Shown here piece after piece: positions 17,909 to 30,812 of a DNA stretch of 64,000 nucleotides; position 1 is the stretch's first letter; each line of letters starts with the position of its first letter. The DNA comes from Malurus cyaneus samueli. Its lineage: Eukaryota > Chordata > Aves > Passeriformes > Maluridae. The notes beneath the pieces are model-generated. The model was not told the origin of the DNA. It searched no databases and saw nothing but the letters and a program-made list of their open reading frames with translations. The translations under genes were made by a program, and so were the position numbers. Location of the stretch: NCBI GenBank assembly GCA_009741485.1, contig CM019214.1, positions 9,986,313 through 10,050,312 of the forward strand, given 5' to 3'.

Positions 17909-19419
17909 TTATAATTTAGCACTTCTTTTCATAAAACTGTGAATAGAAGTTAGATTGCTTAAAAAAATTCTTAATTTCAGTATTTTTTTTTCTAGCATGG
18001 ACTCATCTCATTGGTTTCCCTTCTATTGCCCCAGGCATAACAAAATCCTTTCAGAACTTACCAGAACTTGAAAGGAGCTTGAAAAGTAAAATCATGATAA
18101 AGTGGAGATAAAAACTCATGTCTATAATTTCTTACCTGGTATTAATTTTCCTTTTTGTCGCTCACCCTCTTAACCCTTACACTATTTCAATTATCCAGCT
18201 GAAATATCCAGCCTATGATATGGTTTGTGGGGTCTTATCCTTCCCACAGAGAACATAAAACAGTTTTGAGCCTTTATCACAGAATTCACTCATCACTTCT
18301 CAACTGCCGGAAAGAAGAGGAACATCCCTGTGATATTCCAGTGAAGGATACTGTTTAGGTTTCTAAACTGAACTCCAGCCACAGACATCCATACATTTAA
18401 TTATCCACAAATAAGAGTGAGATGTAACATATAAAAATGAAATAATATTATACAACAATTTGGATGAATACTGATTTCTGTAGGAGGAAGCAACATACAG
18501 ACAAAATCTATTAGAAGACAATTTACTATTAAACATAATACCTAGACTATTGCATTTAATATAGAACTTCCTGCATTTACTCAAAGCCCCTCTTTTCAAT
18601 ACCAAATTTTAAAAGAAGAACCTCAAATTTGTACACTGCTTCCTGAGAATACACTACTGCTTAAATTACAAAACTAAGAACTCAAAAGAGTGCACAGGAG
18701 CTACCAGAAGTTCAATCTGACCACCTGTAAAGTCATCATCTGTAACCACCCATATATTTTTAACGTTTCAATTACATGAGAACAAAGACCTTCAACACAA
18801 AGTTCTTGAGAGCTTCATTAAATTAAGGCCTTCTTATATCAGGTCTTCTAGAAGTCACTCTTAAATGTCCAATTTTTATAAATGAAATTTTCAATTCCTT
18901 ATGCCCTACTTGAGAGAGTATTACCAGGTGGTATTATTGCTGCATATTGTATTTCACTTCTGTCTTAGTGAAATGGTTCACTTTGGGCACTTTCACATCC
19001 TCTCATTGCTGCAATTTTGAGTGAAAAAGAACAACATTTCTAATCCCAGAAAAGGAAGAAGGTAGATGGGAAAACTGTAACAACATTAACAAAATGTACA
19101 ATTCCACTGTGGTGTTGATTTATATTTACCCTACACTGGAAAAAGCGACACTGTTCCCATGAAATATTAAAGAGATTACAGATTACACCAACATCATTAT
19201 CACCCAAAATGCCACTGAGACTGCTCACCAGAAACAAAGTCTCTGAGAAAAAAATTCATTTTCTCTGAGAAAAAAATCTCCAAATCAGAGCAAAACTGAG
19301 AAAAATTGTTATAGAACCTTTCCCAGCCAAGCCCAAATGATCTGGGTATTGCCAGTTAAAAATGCCTTTAAAAAAACCACCAAAGCAGTTGCAACACTAG
19401 TTAAAACTTCCCCTTGTTG

Positions 19420-19561
19420 CCAATGGTGCATGTCAGCTGAGCCTCACAACTTTCATAGAGAAGCTCCTGCTGTAGCTTTCTAATAAGAGGATCTGCACGT
19501 TTCTTCTCCCTATGTTCACCAGTGGTTCTGAGAACCAGCAGAAGTTCTGAACACATAAATG
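19420..19561 (+). other. GPR34: Candidate 5' noncoding exon of GPR34
   Basis: A moderately GC-richer stretch ends in AATG followed by GTAAGTGG (GT at 19562), a strong donor 1.8 kb upstream of the GPR34 acceptor at 21350. Mammalian GPR34 has upstream noncoding exons, so one is expected. An ETS-like ACTTCCCC lies just upstream at 19406-19413, which would fit the myeloid/microglial expression of the gene. The 5' border is a guess; only the donor is seen. Confidence 0.35.
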
Positions 19562-21372
19562 GTAAGTGGCTTCTTTTTTACTTACTCTGTAGTAAAATAA
19601 ACCTATATTAACATGTCTCTTAAATGCAAAATTTCTCTAAACTGCAAAGGTTTTACTAACCTCCAAACCCTTTTTTCTAAGTATACTTAGATTCAAGTAT
19701 GCTTGCTTGCTTAGAGGTGACACAATAGTGCAAAGTTAAATTTTCAATGCATCTGCAGGGTAACACAAGTTTCTCTCTCATTGATCTAAACTTGCCACTG
19801 CTTATGCAAGTCACTATGTCAGATATTTTCTAGGAAAGCAACTTAAACATGAAGTCACAGAAGTAGATAGGTTTCAAGATGTACTTGAAAGGCATTGCAG
19901 TTTAAAATCAACCTCTTGAAATTACTTCTTGCCCCGACGATAACATGAGATATGAGAACAGCTGTTTTTGAAACTGCTAACACGCACTCTAAGTTTAATG
20001 CAACTGTAAAATCAGACAATATAGCATGTTAAAATGTTAGGTTTTCTTAAGAATTTTACCTGAAATGTTGCCATTTTTCACTGTTGTAGATGTATCACAG
20101 AATTCAATATAAATTTGCATTTTTTAAGACCTAGCATAAAAGCTATTTTAAGGTTACTTCTACAGCAGTGTTTTGTTGGGTTATTTTTGTTGCTTTGAGG
20201 ATGTTTTGGTTTTTATTTAGTGTTTTGTTGTTTTTTTTTTTCTGTAACAGTTGCCAGACAACTTAAATTTAGTTCATCAAAACCACTTCTGAATTTTTTT
20301 GTGAGATTAGGGGAAAAAACCCTTTTCCTCTGTAAAACAAAAATATTCTGAATAAACTTATTCATGGCATCTGTTGTTCCTATGACAAACAAGCTGAGGT
20401 TTTTATCATAACTTTACAGTAACAAGCATCTCTCTAAGTGGCTCAGTGTGACTGTTCTTTAAACCACACACTTTTCTGGTTTTCCCTCCTTGGTCGAAGC
20501 TGACTTTTACCTTTCACATTGTACCTTCCTGGTCAGCAATAAGCTTAGTGGAATTAAAAACTATCCAATGAAAGCAAAGAAAACAAGGAAGGCTTGAAAA
20601 CTATCTGCATTACTGCATTAATGTGCTTTCCAGCTAACAGTAGTTTATTTGTGTAATACTGATTTGTGAATAGTCATGAAAAGGAAAAAACACTTAAATT
20701 TATATGAACATACAGATTACTAAAGACAAGCTACTGCAATAACACTGTCTCATAGGGTTACTTATAACACATTATATAGCCAAATAAATATTAATTGACA
20801 AATGATCTTTTCTAATTGAAAACCAGTGAGCTCCATCAGAGGGATCCTGGGTACTTAAAATTAACACAGATGAATCTGGATTTGTTTTAATATATTCCTA
20901 TGTACTTTGTATCAACACTGAGAATACTTAGCTATGCTTACCTGTCGCTGCACCTTAGTTAAAAATTTTTCTGTTAGAAAGGCTGATACTAACAAGTGAA
21001 CTTTAAAAAAATATTTGTGCTTATAGATAAAAAGACCTAAATTTCTTAAGCTTGCAGGAGAATGTAATAGTTGACTTTTAAAACAACACAAGACAGTAAT
21101 AAAGATGCAATTACAGAAATAGTTATCTGTGTGGGTACTCTATACTATCTGTTCTTTCTTGCCTTTCTAGGCTTACTTTATATCATGGCATCTGGCTGAA
21201 AGTTCTATTCAGCTACACTAACACTTGGGGACATTTACTCCTTTTAGCTACTACCTTTTGTGTTTATATTAATTTAGACTGTAGGCAGTAAAGCGAACTG
21301 ACACATAAATGGCAATTTAATTCTTAAAATTTCTATTTGTTTCTTTGCAGAGTGGCTGAAAACCCATTGCAA

Positions 21373-22506
21373 ATGATGGCTGTATCTTCAGCTGATTTAC
21401 TAACCATTACTCCACACAGGGAAACATTCAGGAGTAACCAAACCAACCCAACCACAAATGCCTCAGAGACTCACGATGCCAGCTGTACCATAGATGAGAA
21501 CTCACTGTCATTTGCTTTGATAGTTTTTTTCTCCATTATTTTTGTTGTTGGATTGGTTGGAAATATTATAGCCCTGTTTGCTTTCCTGTGCATTCATCAG
21601 AAAAGGAATTCTATCCAGGTTTACTTGCTAAACGTAGCTGTTGCAGACCTTCTGCTGATCTTCTGTCTTCCCTTCCGGATACTCTATCATGCCAGCGTGA
21701 TCCAGCTTGGGTGGATTTTATGCAAGATTGTGGGAACTCTGTTTTACATGAACATGTATATTAGCATAGTACTGTTGGGACTAATTAGTCTCGATCGTTA
21801 TATAAAAATAAATAAGTCTGTGAAGCGTCCAAAGATGTTAACTACTACCCGGAGTGTGCAGATTTGTTGCATGGTCTGGGCAGTTGCACTGACAGGATTT
21901 ATAGTAGTAGTTGCACCATCTTTCTTTAAGACTGAAGAGAGCAACTCTACCTTGTGCTTTCATTACCGAAGTAAACAGAAAGCAAAGACAGAAGCAATTT
22001 TAAATTATATCACTGTACTAATTTTTTGGATAGTTTATTTCCTTGTCATACTTTCATACATTAAAATCGCCAAGAACCTTCTGAAAATTTCAAGGAGAAG
22101 GGCAAATTTTCCCAATGCAGGAAAATACACCATGACAGCAAGAAATTCTTTCATCGTTCTCATAATTTTTACCGTCTGTTTTGTGCCTTATCACATATTT
22201 CGGTTTGTCTACATCACATCACAGTTACAAACTCCATCCTGTTACTGGAAGGAGATCATTCACACGTGCAATGAGGTGATGCTCATATTTTCATCATTTA
22301 ACAGCTGCCTAGACCCAGTTATGTATTTCCTAATGTCCAGAAGTGTCCGTAAGACTGTGTTCCAACTGATCTGCAGAAAACTTCATGGAGAGGCAAGCCT
22401 AAACCTGGAGAGCACTTCAGACATAAAACTTGGCCAATATGCACAAGAGCGATTATCCACCACCCCTCCCCACTCCAGCTACTCAAGGAAGAAGTCCATG
22501 ATTTGA
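21373..22506 (+). CDS. GPR34: GPR34, P2Y12-like GPCR (lysophosphatidylserine receptor)
   Basis: A class A receptor of the P2Y12-like group, a Gi-coupled lysophosphatidylserine receptor of microglia, macrophages and mast cells in mammals. The frame gives 377 residues from the first ATG after a TTTCTTTGCAG acceptor ending at 21350. The second ATG (21376) has the better context (A at -3, G at +4). Open sequence before 21351 is intron. Seven membrane segments fit near 47-72, 80-102, 115-138, 162-183, 210-233, 258-282 and 298-322. Visible motifs are GN in TM1 (N64), NVAVADLLL in TM2 (D92), the C117-C195 disulphide pair, DRY at 141-143, CFVPYH at 269-274 and DPVMY at 314-318 (the DPxxY form of this group). 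Glycosylation sites are N22, N29 and N191. [22 protein letters not shown] and [14 protein letters not shown] match human GPR34 closely; the N and C termini diverge. The gene is nested in CASK on the opposite strand. Confidence 0.97.
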   Translation: MMAVSSADLLTITPHRETFRSNQTNPTTNASETHDASCTIDENSLSFALIVFFSIIFVVGLVGNIIALFAFLCIHQKRNSIQVYLLNVAVADLLLIFCLPFRILYHASVIQLGWILCKIVGTLFYMNMYISIVLLGLISLDRYIKINKSVKRPKMLTTTRSVQICCMVWAVALTGFIVVVAPSFFKTEESNSTLCFHYRSKQKAKTEAILNYITVLIFWIVYFLVILSYIKIAKNLLKISRRRANFPNAGKYTMTARNSFIVLIIFTVCFVPYHIFRFVYITSQLQTPSCYWKEIIHTCNEVMLIFSSFNSCLDPVMYFLMSRSVRKTVFQLICRKLHGEASLNLESTSDIKLGQYAQERLSTTPPHSSYSRKKSMI

Positions 22507-23416
22507 ATGTTTAAATGAATCTATGTCACTCCAAGACACCAATTTCAGATCACAAAATCTTCTATGCCTACTAATCCTGCCACTTTCTTCCTGTTCAGAA
22601 AAATGAGAAGTCTTACTTCTGTTTGTGAAAATGAGAAGTTACTTTTCAGAAGCATTTCGCTCTTGTTTATCCAAGAAAACAAATTAGGAAGTTCTCAGAC
22701 ATCTTGTGTTGGACTAAACTAGAACACTAACTCTTTAGGGAGATTTCCACGAAGGGACCTGAACCTGTAGAAGTAACCTTGTATATACACATTAATATTA
22801 GTAACTTATGTAAATAATAGATAAATTTTGCAAAAAGTAAATTCTGTCCTATCTGAAAGACCTATATAAACCTTTACAGATATTATGTATTTTATGGTTT
22901 TCTCTGTTTTAACAGGTTTCAAAGAGATTAGTATTTTAACTACATTTATAAATGCATTTTTAAAGAAATATTTGAGAATTTAGCACCATATGTGGCTTAA
23001 AAATGAGATGTAGAACACAACAGCTATTATTTCGGTTATAATTACAGAAGACACATTTTGTTTTATTAAACAGCAAAATTAAAATTCAATCCTCCTAAGT
23101 CCCTTGTTATATTTGCAACATTTTAATGGTGTCAAGGTCAAACACCTGAGAAAAAGCAAGCAATGCTTTCACAAGCAATGCTTTCTTTTCTTAGAAAAGA
23201 ACGAAGGAGAGATGACGTGGGTATTTCCTGAGATTTCCTTCAATATAACAAATTCGGTGATTTCAGCTACACAAAGCAGTTCAGCAAGGAATATAAACTC
23301 ACAGAACCGAGCAAAAAGAACAGCCAGGCTCAGCCACCAGTTTACTCACAGATTTCCAAAGCCACACATTTCAGCTGCAAGCTTCCTCCCTTGCACTTCC
23401 CTTTCCATGTGATTAA

Positions 23417-23422
23417 AATAAA
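23417..23422 (+). terminator. GPR34: Possible GPR34 poly(A) signal
   Basis: An AATAAA hexamer lies 0.9 kb after the GPR34 stop codon, followed by GT-containing sequence. Other A-rich hexamers occur nearby, so the true 3' end is uncertain. Confidence 0.3.
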
Positions 23423-25389
23423 CTTGGTAAGAGCTGATGCCATGTGAATAGCAATGTAACAGTAATGTTGCATAGATGCAGCTATATCCTCAGATTTAAA
23501 CAGAACAGCCTCATGTATTTAGGCACACACAAATTCCAAACGGTAGCATTTCTTAAAAAACAGAGAGCTGAAGGTGGGAGCTCTCTGGCACAAAGATGAC
23601 TAAAGCAGCATAATCATGAACAACTTAAATGTCTGGCATAACAGACCAGAAAGGTGAAAGAAATAGAGACCTGACATTAAGCTCTGCAAAATAAGGATTT
23701 GCTTTCTTGACACATACAAACAATACTGCTCAAGTAAGCAGGGGTAAAAAAGTTTGCTTTATTATGACTACTAGTAACCTCTCTAATGGATCATGTGATA
23801 TTTAATACCAAATCTGTGCCAAAATGTGTGGATTTTTACCAATTCCAAACAATACTGTGGTTTTACAGAAGATACTCGTAATACTCTGCTTGAACAAAGT
23901 AAATGTAAGACTTAACCTCTGCTACATAGAAACTTGGTTTAATTTTGATGTGATTTTACATCATTCAGATTTGCTGAAACTAGATACAAACACATTAAAC
24001 AAATTATAATGACTAGCCAGGGTATTTTGTTTCCATTCTTTAATAAAAAATTATGGGGTTGCTTAATCTTCAAAAAAAAAGATTCCCACAAACATGTAAT
24101 TTCATAAATATACATTAGTAAGTGCATTCTTTCTTAAAACATTTCAGCCTGCAACAGAGGTGTTTGTACAATAATTTCTGATTCTCACAGATAATTGCAT
24201 TTCACGATCTTTTATCTATCATTTTGTCATCCTATTCTATTAATGCTTCTCTTGGTTCTGTATTTGTACAGTGCAATTCTATTATGCAATACTGTAGTTC
24301 CACATAGTTACATCGACTCTGGTACATCCAGTAGAGTTTATAAACCATAATTTCACAAGATATATATGTTATCTCATCATTCTTTCTTTGTCTATGCTTA
24401 TTCTGCAAGCAGTTGGTTGATGACACTGATCAGCAGGTCAGGGTGAGGTTATGTGGGCTGGGGAACTCAGGACAGGATAGGCATGAACAACAGTGGCTTG
24501 AATAAAATATAAATTCTAAAATTCTTTTGAACGAAGTGTTAAAATTAGAATTTTCATTTACAAGGTTTGTAATTCATGGACACAGCAGGATTACAAAAAT
24601 AGATCTCTTCAGAAAATCAAGTAATAATATAGGGATTTGATACTGAAAATTCAGACTGCATTAAATAAACCATCTCCATCTCAGAAATGAAAATCTGAAA
24701 GGGAATAGGTCTGTAAGAAAGTCTCTGAGAACAGGCATGGCACAGAAGAGGGAAACAGGAATGACTAAATGATCTTGACAGGCAGCAGCAGTCAGAACAA
24801 AGAGACAACCAAAAAAAGCAATCAGGAAATACTTTTGGATTTCTACAACTGTATAAATCAATGCTACAAGATGTTGATGGCCAGATGTATCAACTGGCAC
24901 AGAAAGGGATCTGCAACTAGACAGCACTGACATGTAGGAAGCAATTACTACTGACCAAGATACAAACGTAGGTATCTTTACTCTTTATAAAAAATATTTA
25001 ATCCTTACTAATTTTTTTCTGCAATCAATTTTCTCAAACTTGAGAGCAAAATGCCAGGCTTTACAAACAAATATTATTGAAAGGCAAACAGTCCTGAAAT
25101 ATCTTGGGAGATCTGCTAAAAATTACACCATGACATGTCAAATGAGCATGTAATCAGTCACTTAAATAGTATGTCTTACTTCTCTTCTCAGTGTTTCCTA
25201 ATTACCTGAGTCTTCAGGTGAATTTTAACATGAAAGCAATTCTATTTATTTTGCATTCTGTATTTAAAGGCTAACTTGATGTACATCCCCATATAACTGC
25301 ACGAACCTCATTATCCTCTCCACCGAAATCTGTAACACATCCTTGAATTTCAACTGGTGTACCAAAAAGTGCCAGTCTTGGGCTGGTTT

Positions 25390-25766
25390 TGGCTGGCTTA
25401 AAGACAGATTTGGCTAAGATAAGACTTCTTCACAATATGGGCCGTGGTTTGGGCTTGTGATCGAAGCAGTGTCAATAACACACAGATGCTTTTGCCATTG
25501 CCAAGCAGCACCTGCACAACCTGCAGGACTTCCCTGCCTCAAAGAATACCTCACCAGCAAGAGGGGGAGTGTACAAGGACATGGGAGGGGACACAGCAGG
25601 GACAGCTGACCCCACGGATATCCCAGAGAACACGGTGCCATGCTCAGCAATTGAAGCCAAGGAGGAAGTTTGGCTGTGCTGCCATTTTTCAGGAACTCAC
25701 TGGGCACTGGTCAGCTGGGGTTGCTTTCTACTACTTGTTTTTTTTTTAAATTTGTTTTCTCTTCTG
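25390..25766 (+). mobile_element. LTR-like fragment, 5' part of a mosaic
   Basis: A GC-richer block with gggaggggacacagcaggga, cagctgaccccacggatatc and ccatgctcagcaattgaagc. From memory, this order resembles the U3 region of avian LTRs carrying ggggacacagccrggacagctgacc. It ends in a T-rich stretch just before the next LTR start. Short open frames cross it, but none looks like a retroviral protein. The family name is not certain. Confidence 0.45.
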
Positions 25767-27000
25767 TGTGGTTTGAATGTGCCCACGACGTTCCCTTCCC
25801 CCCCCCCCACCGAGAGGGAGAAGGGAGAGAGCGAAAAACCCAATTAACACAAAATATTTATGCTTTGAGATAAACATAATTGGAGAAAGATACTTATATG
25901 CTCCACAAAGAGTCAGACAGGCCTGCATACTTAAGTTGCAAGATAGATTTTTACTACACACTACTAAAAGAAGTATTACGGCACTGGGTGAAAAAAAAAG
26001 ATAGGGATATTTACAAAGAGAAGAAAAATAAATGGACATTTTAAGACACCTGTTACACTTTCCCAGGGACCCATCTCTTTTTCCAAGTCCCCCCATCTCC
26101 ACCCCTCCCATGTTGTCCCTCACACACAGGGGGGCAGGAGAATGAAAGTCTAACACAGATCAACACTCAGCTGTTGTCCAAGCGTTGTAGGATACAACAT
26201 TCTTACAGCTCCAGCTTGTGGATGTGTCCTTTTCTGAGAAACAGTCAGTGTTAAAACTGCTAATAGCAGAAAGGAACTTCTTACCTTGCAGGAGAAAGAA
26301 AAAAATGTCCTTCAAAGCCCATGTTGTTTTTTTCAGCGACGTGAGTCCGATTATCACAAACCTCCTGGCAGAACACAAAACACAGCTTCTTCTACATCAA
26401 AACTTCGTGGGGGAGCAAACTCTTCTCTATTTCTTGGCTTCATAATCAAAAACAGTCTGGTCCTCAAAAGGCCAGGGTTTTTTTCTCTCACAGCAAGGTC
26501 GCTTTACTTCTCTATACAGGTCTCTCTCAATATGATGAAATAGCTTTTTTCAAGAAAAACTTATCTCCTCCAGCTTGTCCGAGAACCACAGCAAGGGCAC
26601 AGCTTCTCCTACTGTTCTGTGATCTTGAGGTGTCCCATTTTTCTTCTTACATCTCCTCACCCTCCTGCTCTGTTTTTTTTCCAGTGCAAGATACTAAAAC
26701 TACATGCTATCAATTAACCTAAACATGGCGGCCGCATCTATCTTGTTTTGAATTTTTTTCTTAAATACTACAAAATACGTCATCACAGAGGTGTAACTAT
26801 CCTGTGTAATTGGCCCAGGCCTGATGGTCAGCCTGTCCATCAACCTCAGAACCAATGATGGGTTGGCTCTGAAAACACAGGGGGGGCAGGCTCCTTTGCT
26901 GAGAGAAGAAGAGACACCCCTAGGACTTCTCACAGCAGCATCTTTGTGGTTTCTTGTCCATCCCCCACCACCAAAAACTGGACCAAGCAAAACCATGACA
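25767..27000 (+). mobile_element. Endogenous retrovirus LTR, probably solo and degraded
   Basis: Begins TGTGGTTTGAATGTGCCC and a C-rich tract. It ends after ggttggctctgaaaacacag, acttctcacagcagcatctt and accaccaaaaactggacc in AACCATGACA, giving the TG...CA ends of an LTR. The end block resembles, from memory, the 3' end of a common avian ERVL-type LTR. No clean target-site duplication is visible at its ends, and no gag, pol or env remnant lies beside it. It has a long C homopolymer near 25800 and a YY1-like ATGGCGGC at 26725. It may be composite. Confidence 0.55.
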
Positions 27001-27171
27001 CTTGGTTTTTTTTTCTTTTTCTTTATGCTTTTCTTTTTCTTACGCTCATATTAAACTCTTTATCACAAACCATGAATTTCCACTTTTACCCTATCAATTC
27101 TCCCTCCCAGCCCACCAGAGAGGAAGTAAGCGAATGTGTGGGATTTAGGTGCTTTCTGGGCTTAAACCACA
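27001..27171 (-). mobile_element. LTR 5' fragment, inverted copy 1
   Basis: On the minus strand it starts TGTGGTTTAAGCCCAG at 27171, followed by ggtgggctgggagggagaat and an A-rich stretch that ends against the plus-strand LTR. It aligns with the second inverted copy next to it (TGTGGTTTA, then ggtgggntggga and ggagaat). Its start also matches the start of the plus-strand LTR at 25767. Confidence 0.55.
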
Positions 27172-27289
27172 ACCACCTTTGACACCCAATGGCAGGGGCT
27201 CAAGATAGTCGCAGATTTCATCAGAAGGTGTCAGACAGAGCAAGAGAGAGCCTCTCTTGCTCTGCAGTAAAGATATCACATCAACAAGA

Positions 27290-27418
27290 GGAGGAAGAGG
27301 CAGAAATCATGAATAGGTTTTCTCACTCCTTCCCTTCTGATTCTCCTTCCCATCCCACCGAGGAGGAGTGAGTGAGCGGCTGTGAGGGCTCATCTGCCTG
27401 CTGGAGCTAAACCACAGC
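27290..27418 (-). mobile_element. LTR 5' fragment, inverted copy 2
   Basis: On the minus strand it starts TGTGGTTTAGCTCCAG near 27416, followed by ctcactcactcctcctcggt and gggatgggaaggagaat. It is the same type and orientation as the copy ending at 27171, about 245 bases away. It breaks off in unrelated sequence after about 125 bases. Confidence 0.5.
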
Positions 27419-29559
27419 ATCAACTTTCATTTTCACACTGGAATTAACTGTAATTATCGTTTTAACCTGCAAATTGGTGTTTCTCATGAGGGCAGACAAA
27501 TACCAACTATTTTGATAACACAACGTGGAAACATTTAATTGAATTACTTTCCTTACAATGCTGGCAATGAAACCATAAAAGAGGAGTGCAATTTACATCA
27601 CTGATGAACAAGTGAGAATCACATTATTCCCAGAACTGGAAAGTTCACTAATGGAAGCTTTAGTTTAATGCTCTGACAGCACACACAGTGTCAAAGCCTT
27701 GCTGAAGCTGAGGAATTTCACCACTGGGAATTTCCTGGGTTTCGTGTTTTTAGGGCCGGAAAACAAGTTGTCTGCATATAATGATGAAATGCAAGATATG
27801 CTGCATATTGGCAACATAAAATCTAGTAACATGTATAAATGAAGAGTGATCATGGTTTGAGAATACAGAAAATAGAAATCATTGAGGTGAATGATGCACT
27901 CAATTATGAAGAACTTAAGAGTGAAGGGCCTAAAAAATATACTTGCTCTATCCGAGTATCTTCAAATATAAAATACAATAGATAAAATACACCATTTGTA
28001 AGTCGGGTGAATGGAAATAGTCCACTGAAAGAATAAGGAAGGTACTTACTTGCTACAGCTTAGAACCAGCTGTAACTGTATTTCTGAGATAGGCAGAATT
28101 TTTAAAAAACTTATAATATCTCATTACTTTGTTACTGCTCTCAGTAGTCCATTCCAAAATACAGCCTGAGAGACTGTAATTCACTACAACAATCTATTAT
28201 CATACAATACTTCAGAAAAAAAATGTAGCATTATCTCTTCTTACAGCATGAGTTATTGTCATTAAGTTATAAATACTAGAGGCAACAGTCAATAACTGAC
28301 CAAATAATAATTTAAATAAACCTGCTAACTGGATTTGTTCACACCACTCTCAGCAACTTTTCAGTTTATGCATTCTTATATCTAAACCTCAGTTACCACA
28401 GTAACAAGGATTACTAACACTAGTAAAGAAACTATTAAACATATAAGAAATACAAGATCCTGTTAAAACGATTTTTAATATAACTATACATTCAAAAGTG
28501 GAAAACAAGGTATAATTAAACCTAACAAGAACAAGAATTAAAGTACATGCAAACTAATTACAGCTTTACAACCTAATTACTAATACTTCACAGCAAGTAA
28601 ATATAATTATAAATGAGTTTAGCTATGAATCCACAATAGGAAGCCAGCTTACATGTCTATTGTTTCAGGAAAAAAATTAGTACTAATGAGACTGAACAAT
28701 AACATTCATAACAGATCATGAGGTGAATTCTCACAGTTTATGTTTAAACATAAAGCAAAACTAGCAAAACAAGAACCTTACCAAAATTGCAGAAGTTTTT
28801 ATACTGTACCTCTTCTGTTCTCATAAAGGAACTTATTTATAGCTGTTGAAAAGCTTATCTAACAACCACAGATGTATCAGAAAGGAGAAAACTCAAAATC
28901 TCCATTTCTACAGAGCAATACAGACTGGATCTGTGATCATACCTAAACTGTGGAGGAAGGAAATTGTCCTGTGCATACTTTTGGATGATTTGCATAAAAC
29001 ACCGCATTTCTTGGACAATCAGTCCATTTTCCCTGAACGAACCTAGGATCTATCAGCTGTAAATTGCTTCCACACAACCTATCACCTGACCAGACATAAG
29101 AGATGTGCCCATTTGGTCACTCATGAGAGGACAGACATGGACACAGTATTATTGCACATGGGCTTTGGGAAAGACAGCATGTGATAGCTCTTGGAGCTGA
29201 GGAATTGTGAAATGCCATTGAAAAGACAATTTTCAGGCATAAAACAGCAGCATGAAGGTGGGCAGTCCTAAAGAGAACCCCTCCACCCCCAGAAAGAGGA
29301 AAGCAGTATATAAAGGATTGCAAGGTGTTTCTGTGCCATACCTAAAGGACTGTGACAATTGCTCTTCCATCTCAATCTTCTTTTTTTTTTTTTCACCTAA
29401 TGGAGCTGATCCTGACCTAATTTCCAAGTGTTTTTTGTACAGACAATATCATCTTGTCTGAACTTTAAATGCCCAGCTGCCTTCTGACATTGCAAAGCAA
29501 AGTGTACACTCTGAAAACACACATGTCAGAGAGAAATAATTCTTAACTCTACTCTCCAG

Positions 29560-29658
29560 ACTCCAGTGCCATCGTTCTCACTGCAACAGTGGAGATAAAA
29601 CGGACACCACACAGAGATATTTCCTCTCAGCAAAGGAAGGCGCCTGCAGCTTGTATAG
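29560..29658 (+). other. GPR82: Candidate 5' noncoding exon of GPR82
   Basis: The sequence ...gcagcttgtatag is followed by GTAAGCTT, a strong donor at 29659, 1.1 kb upstream of the GPR82 acceptor. An ETS/PU.1-like TTTCCTCTC lies within it. The donor is the only firm evidence, the upstream border is a guess, and transcript data would decide. Confidence 0.35.
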
Positions 29659-30812
29659 GTAAGCTTAAAAACCACTATTTCTTTGTTGTACTTGTAGAAT
29701 GTGTTCATCAACACACAATTTTTTGACTTCTAAAATGAGTAAACTGAACAATTACTTTGTGGATTTAACTCATTGTAATAAAAGAATTTAATATATTTTG
29801 ATTCCACAATAATACAGAACACTAAAATGCAAGAGCTATAAAAATTCGTTTAATTTGCAAGTTTGTCAAAACTTGCCACTGCCTACAGCACGGTTTTTGT
29901 ATTTGGTGTCTGCGCTTTTTATCATTGCTACACAGAATCCTCTGAGTTCATTTGCTTACAGCTGTTCAAAAAAATTATTATCAGTTTTTAAGTTTGAAAT
30001 CTGTTAGTTTTTTTCATATGATTTCATATGAAACAAAAGCTAACTAGGGTAGACTCCACTAAAACATACATGAATATGTATACATACAACAGTAAAAGCT
30101 CTCCAATACAGGTTTGCAAGCTGAAATGACAGTTTTTATACACAGTCATTGTACAGAGCTTCTATTTCTTATTTTCAGTTTGGAAACTGAGAGAAGATTG
30201 AAAAATGAACTTGGAAAAAATAAATACACTGAAGTTTTTAACAACCACTGTATATGTTAAAAAATATAGACTGAGATTAGAGCTCTGATAAAGTAACACC
30301 AGATATAGACATGAGGACAAAAGAAATATATATGGCCAGATTCCTGCAGCATGCACAGACTAATTTGTACTTAAATGGAGGTACAGATACTCTTCTGCAT
30401 TTCTGCAACAAAAGTAATTCTTTGCACTTAATTTGTTTATTTAATTTTAAATGGTCTGTAAGTGGTTTCCAAATCCGGTTACAAATGTTCCAGAAGACTG
30501 AGAAATAAACCAAGATCATAGAAGTTACTGCCAGACCCTAGCCAGAACCTTCAGCTTCCTAATTTATTTTATTAGATTCTATCCACGTACAAGCTTCAAG
30601 GTTTAACTTTTTTTCATGAAATCTAAGTGGAAGAGAACATCCAAACTGTAACCTCATGCAAATTTAAGATAATAGCAGTGTTAGGAGCACTGAAATTAGG
30701 GGAAACAAAAAAACCAACTGAGATAAGAGCAAAGAGATGTTGGATGCACATTACAGAAAAATAATATTTTAATTGTTTTTCAGCTCCGACCACTCAAGAA
30801 AATCTGTCATAA

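Noticed and set aside
21337..21372. Upstream extension of the GPR34 frame
   Set aside because: It starts at a TTG, and a clear splice acceptor ends at 21350, so the extension is intron and noncoding exon sequence.
25414..26156. Several 60-136 codon frames on both strands at 25.4-26.2 kb
   Set aside because: They lie in LTR-like noncoding sequence and show no retroviral or host motif.
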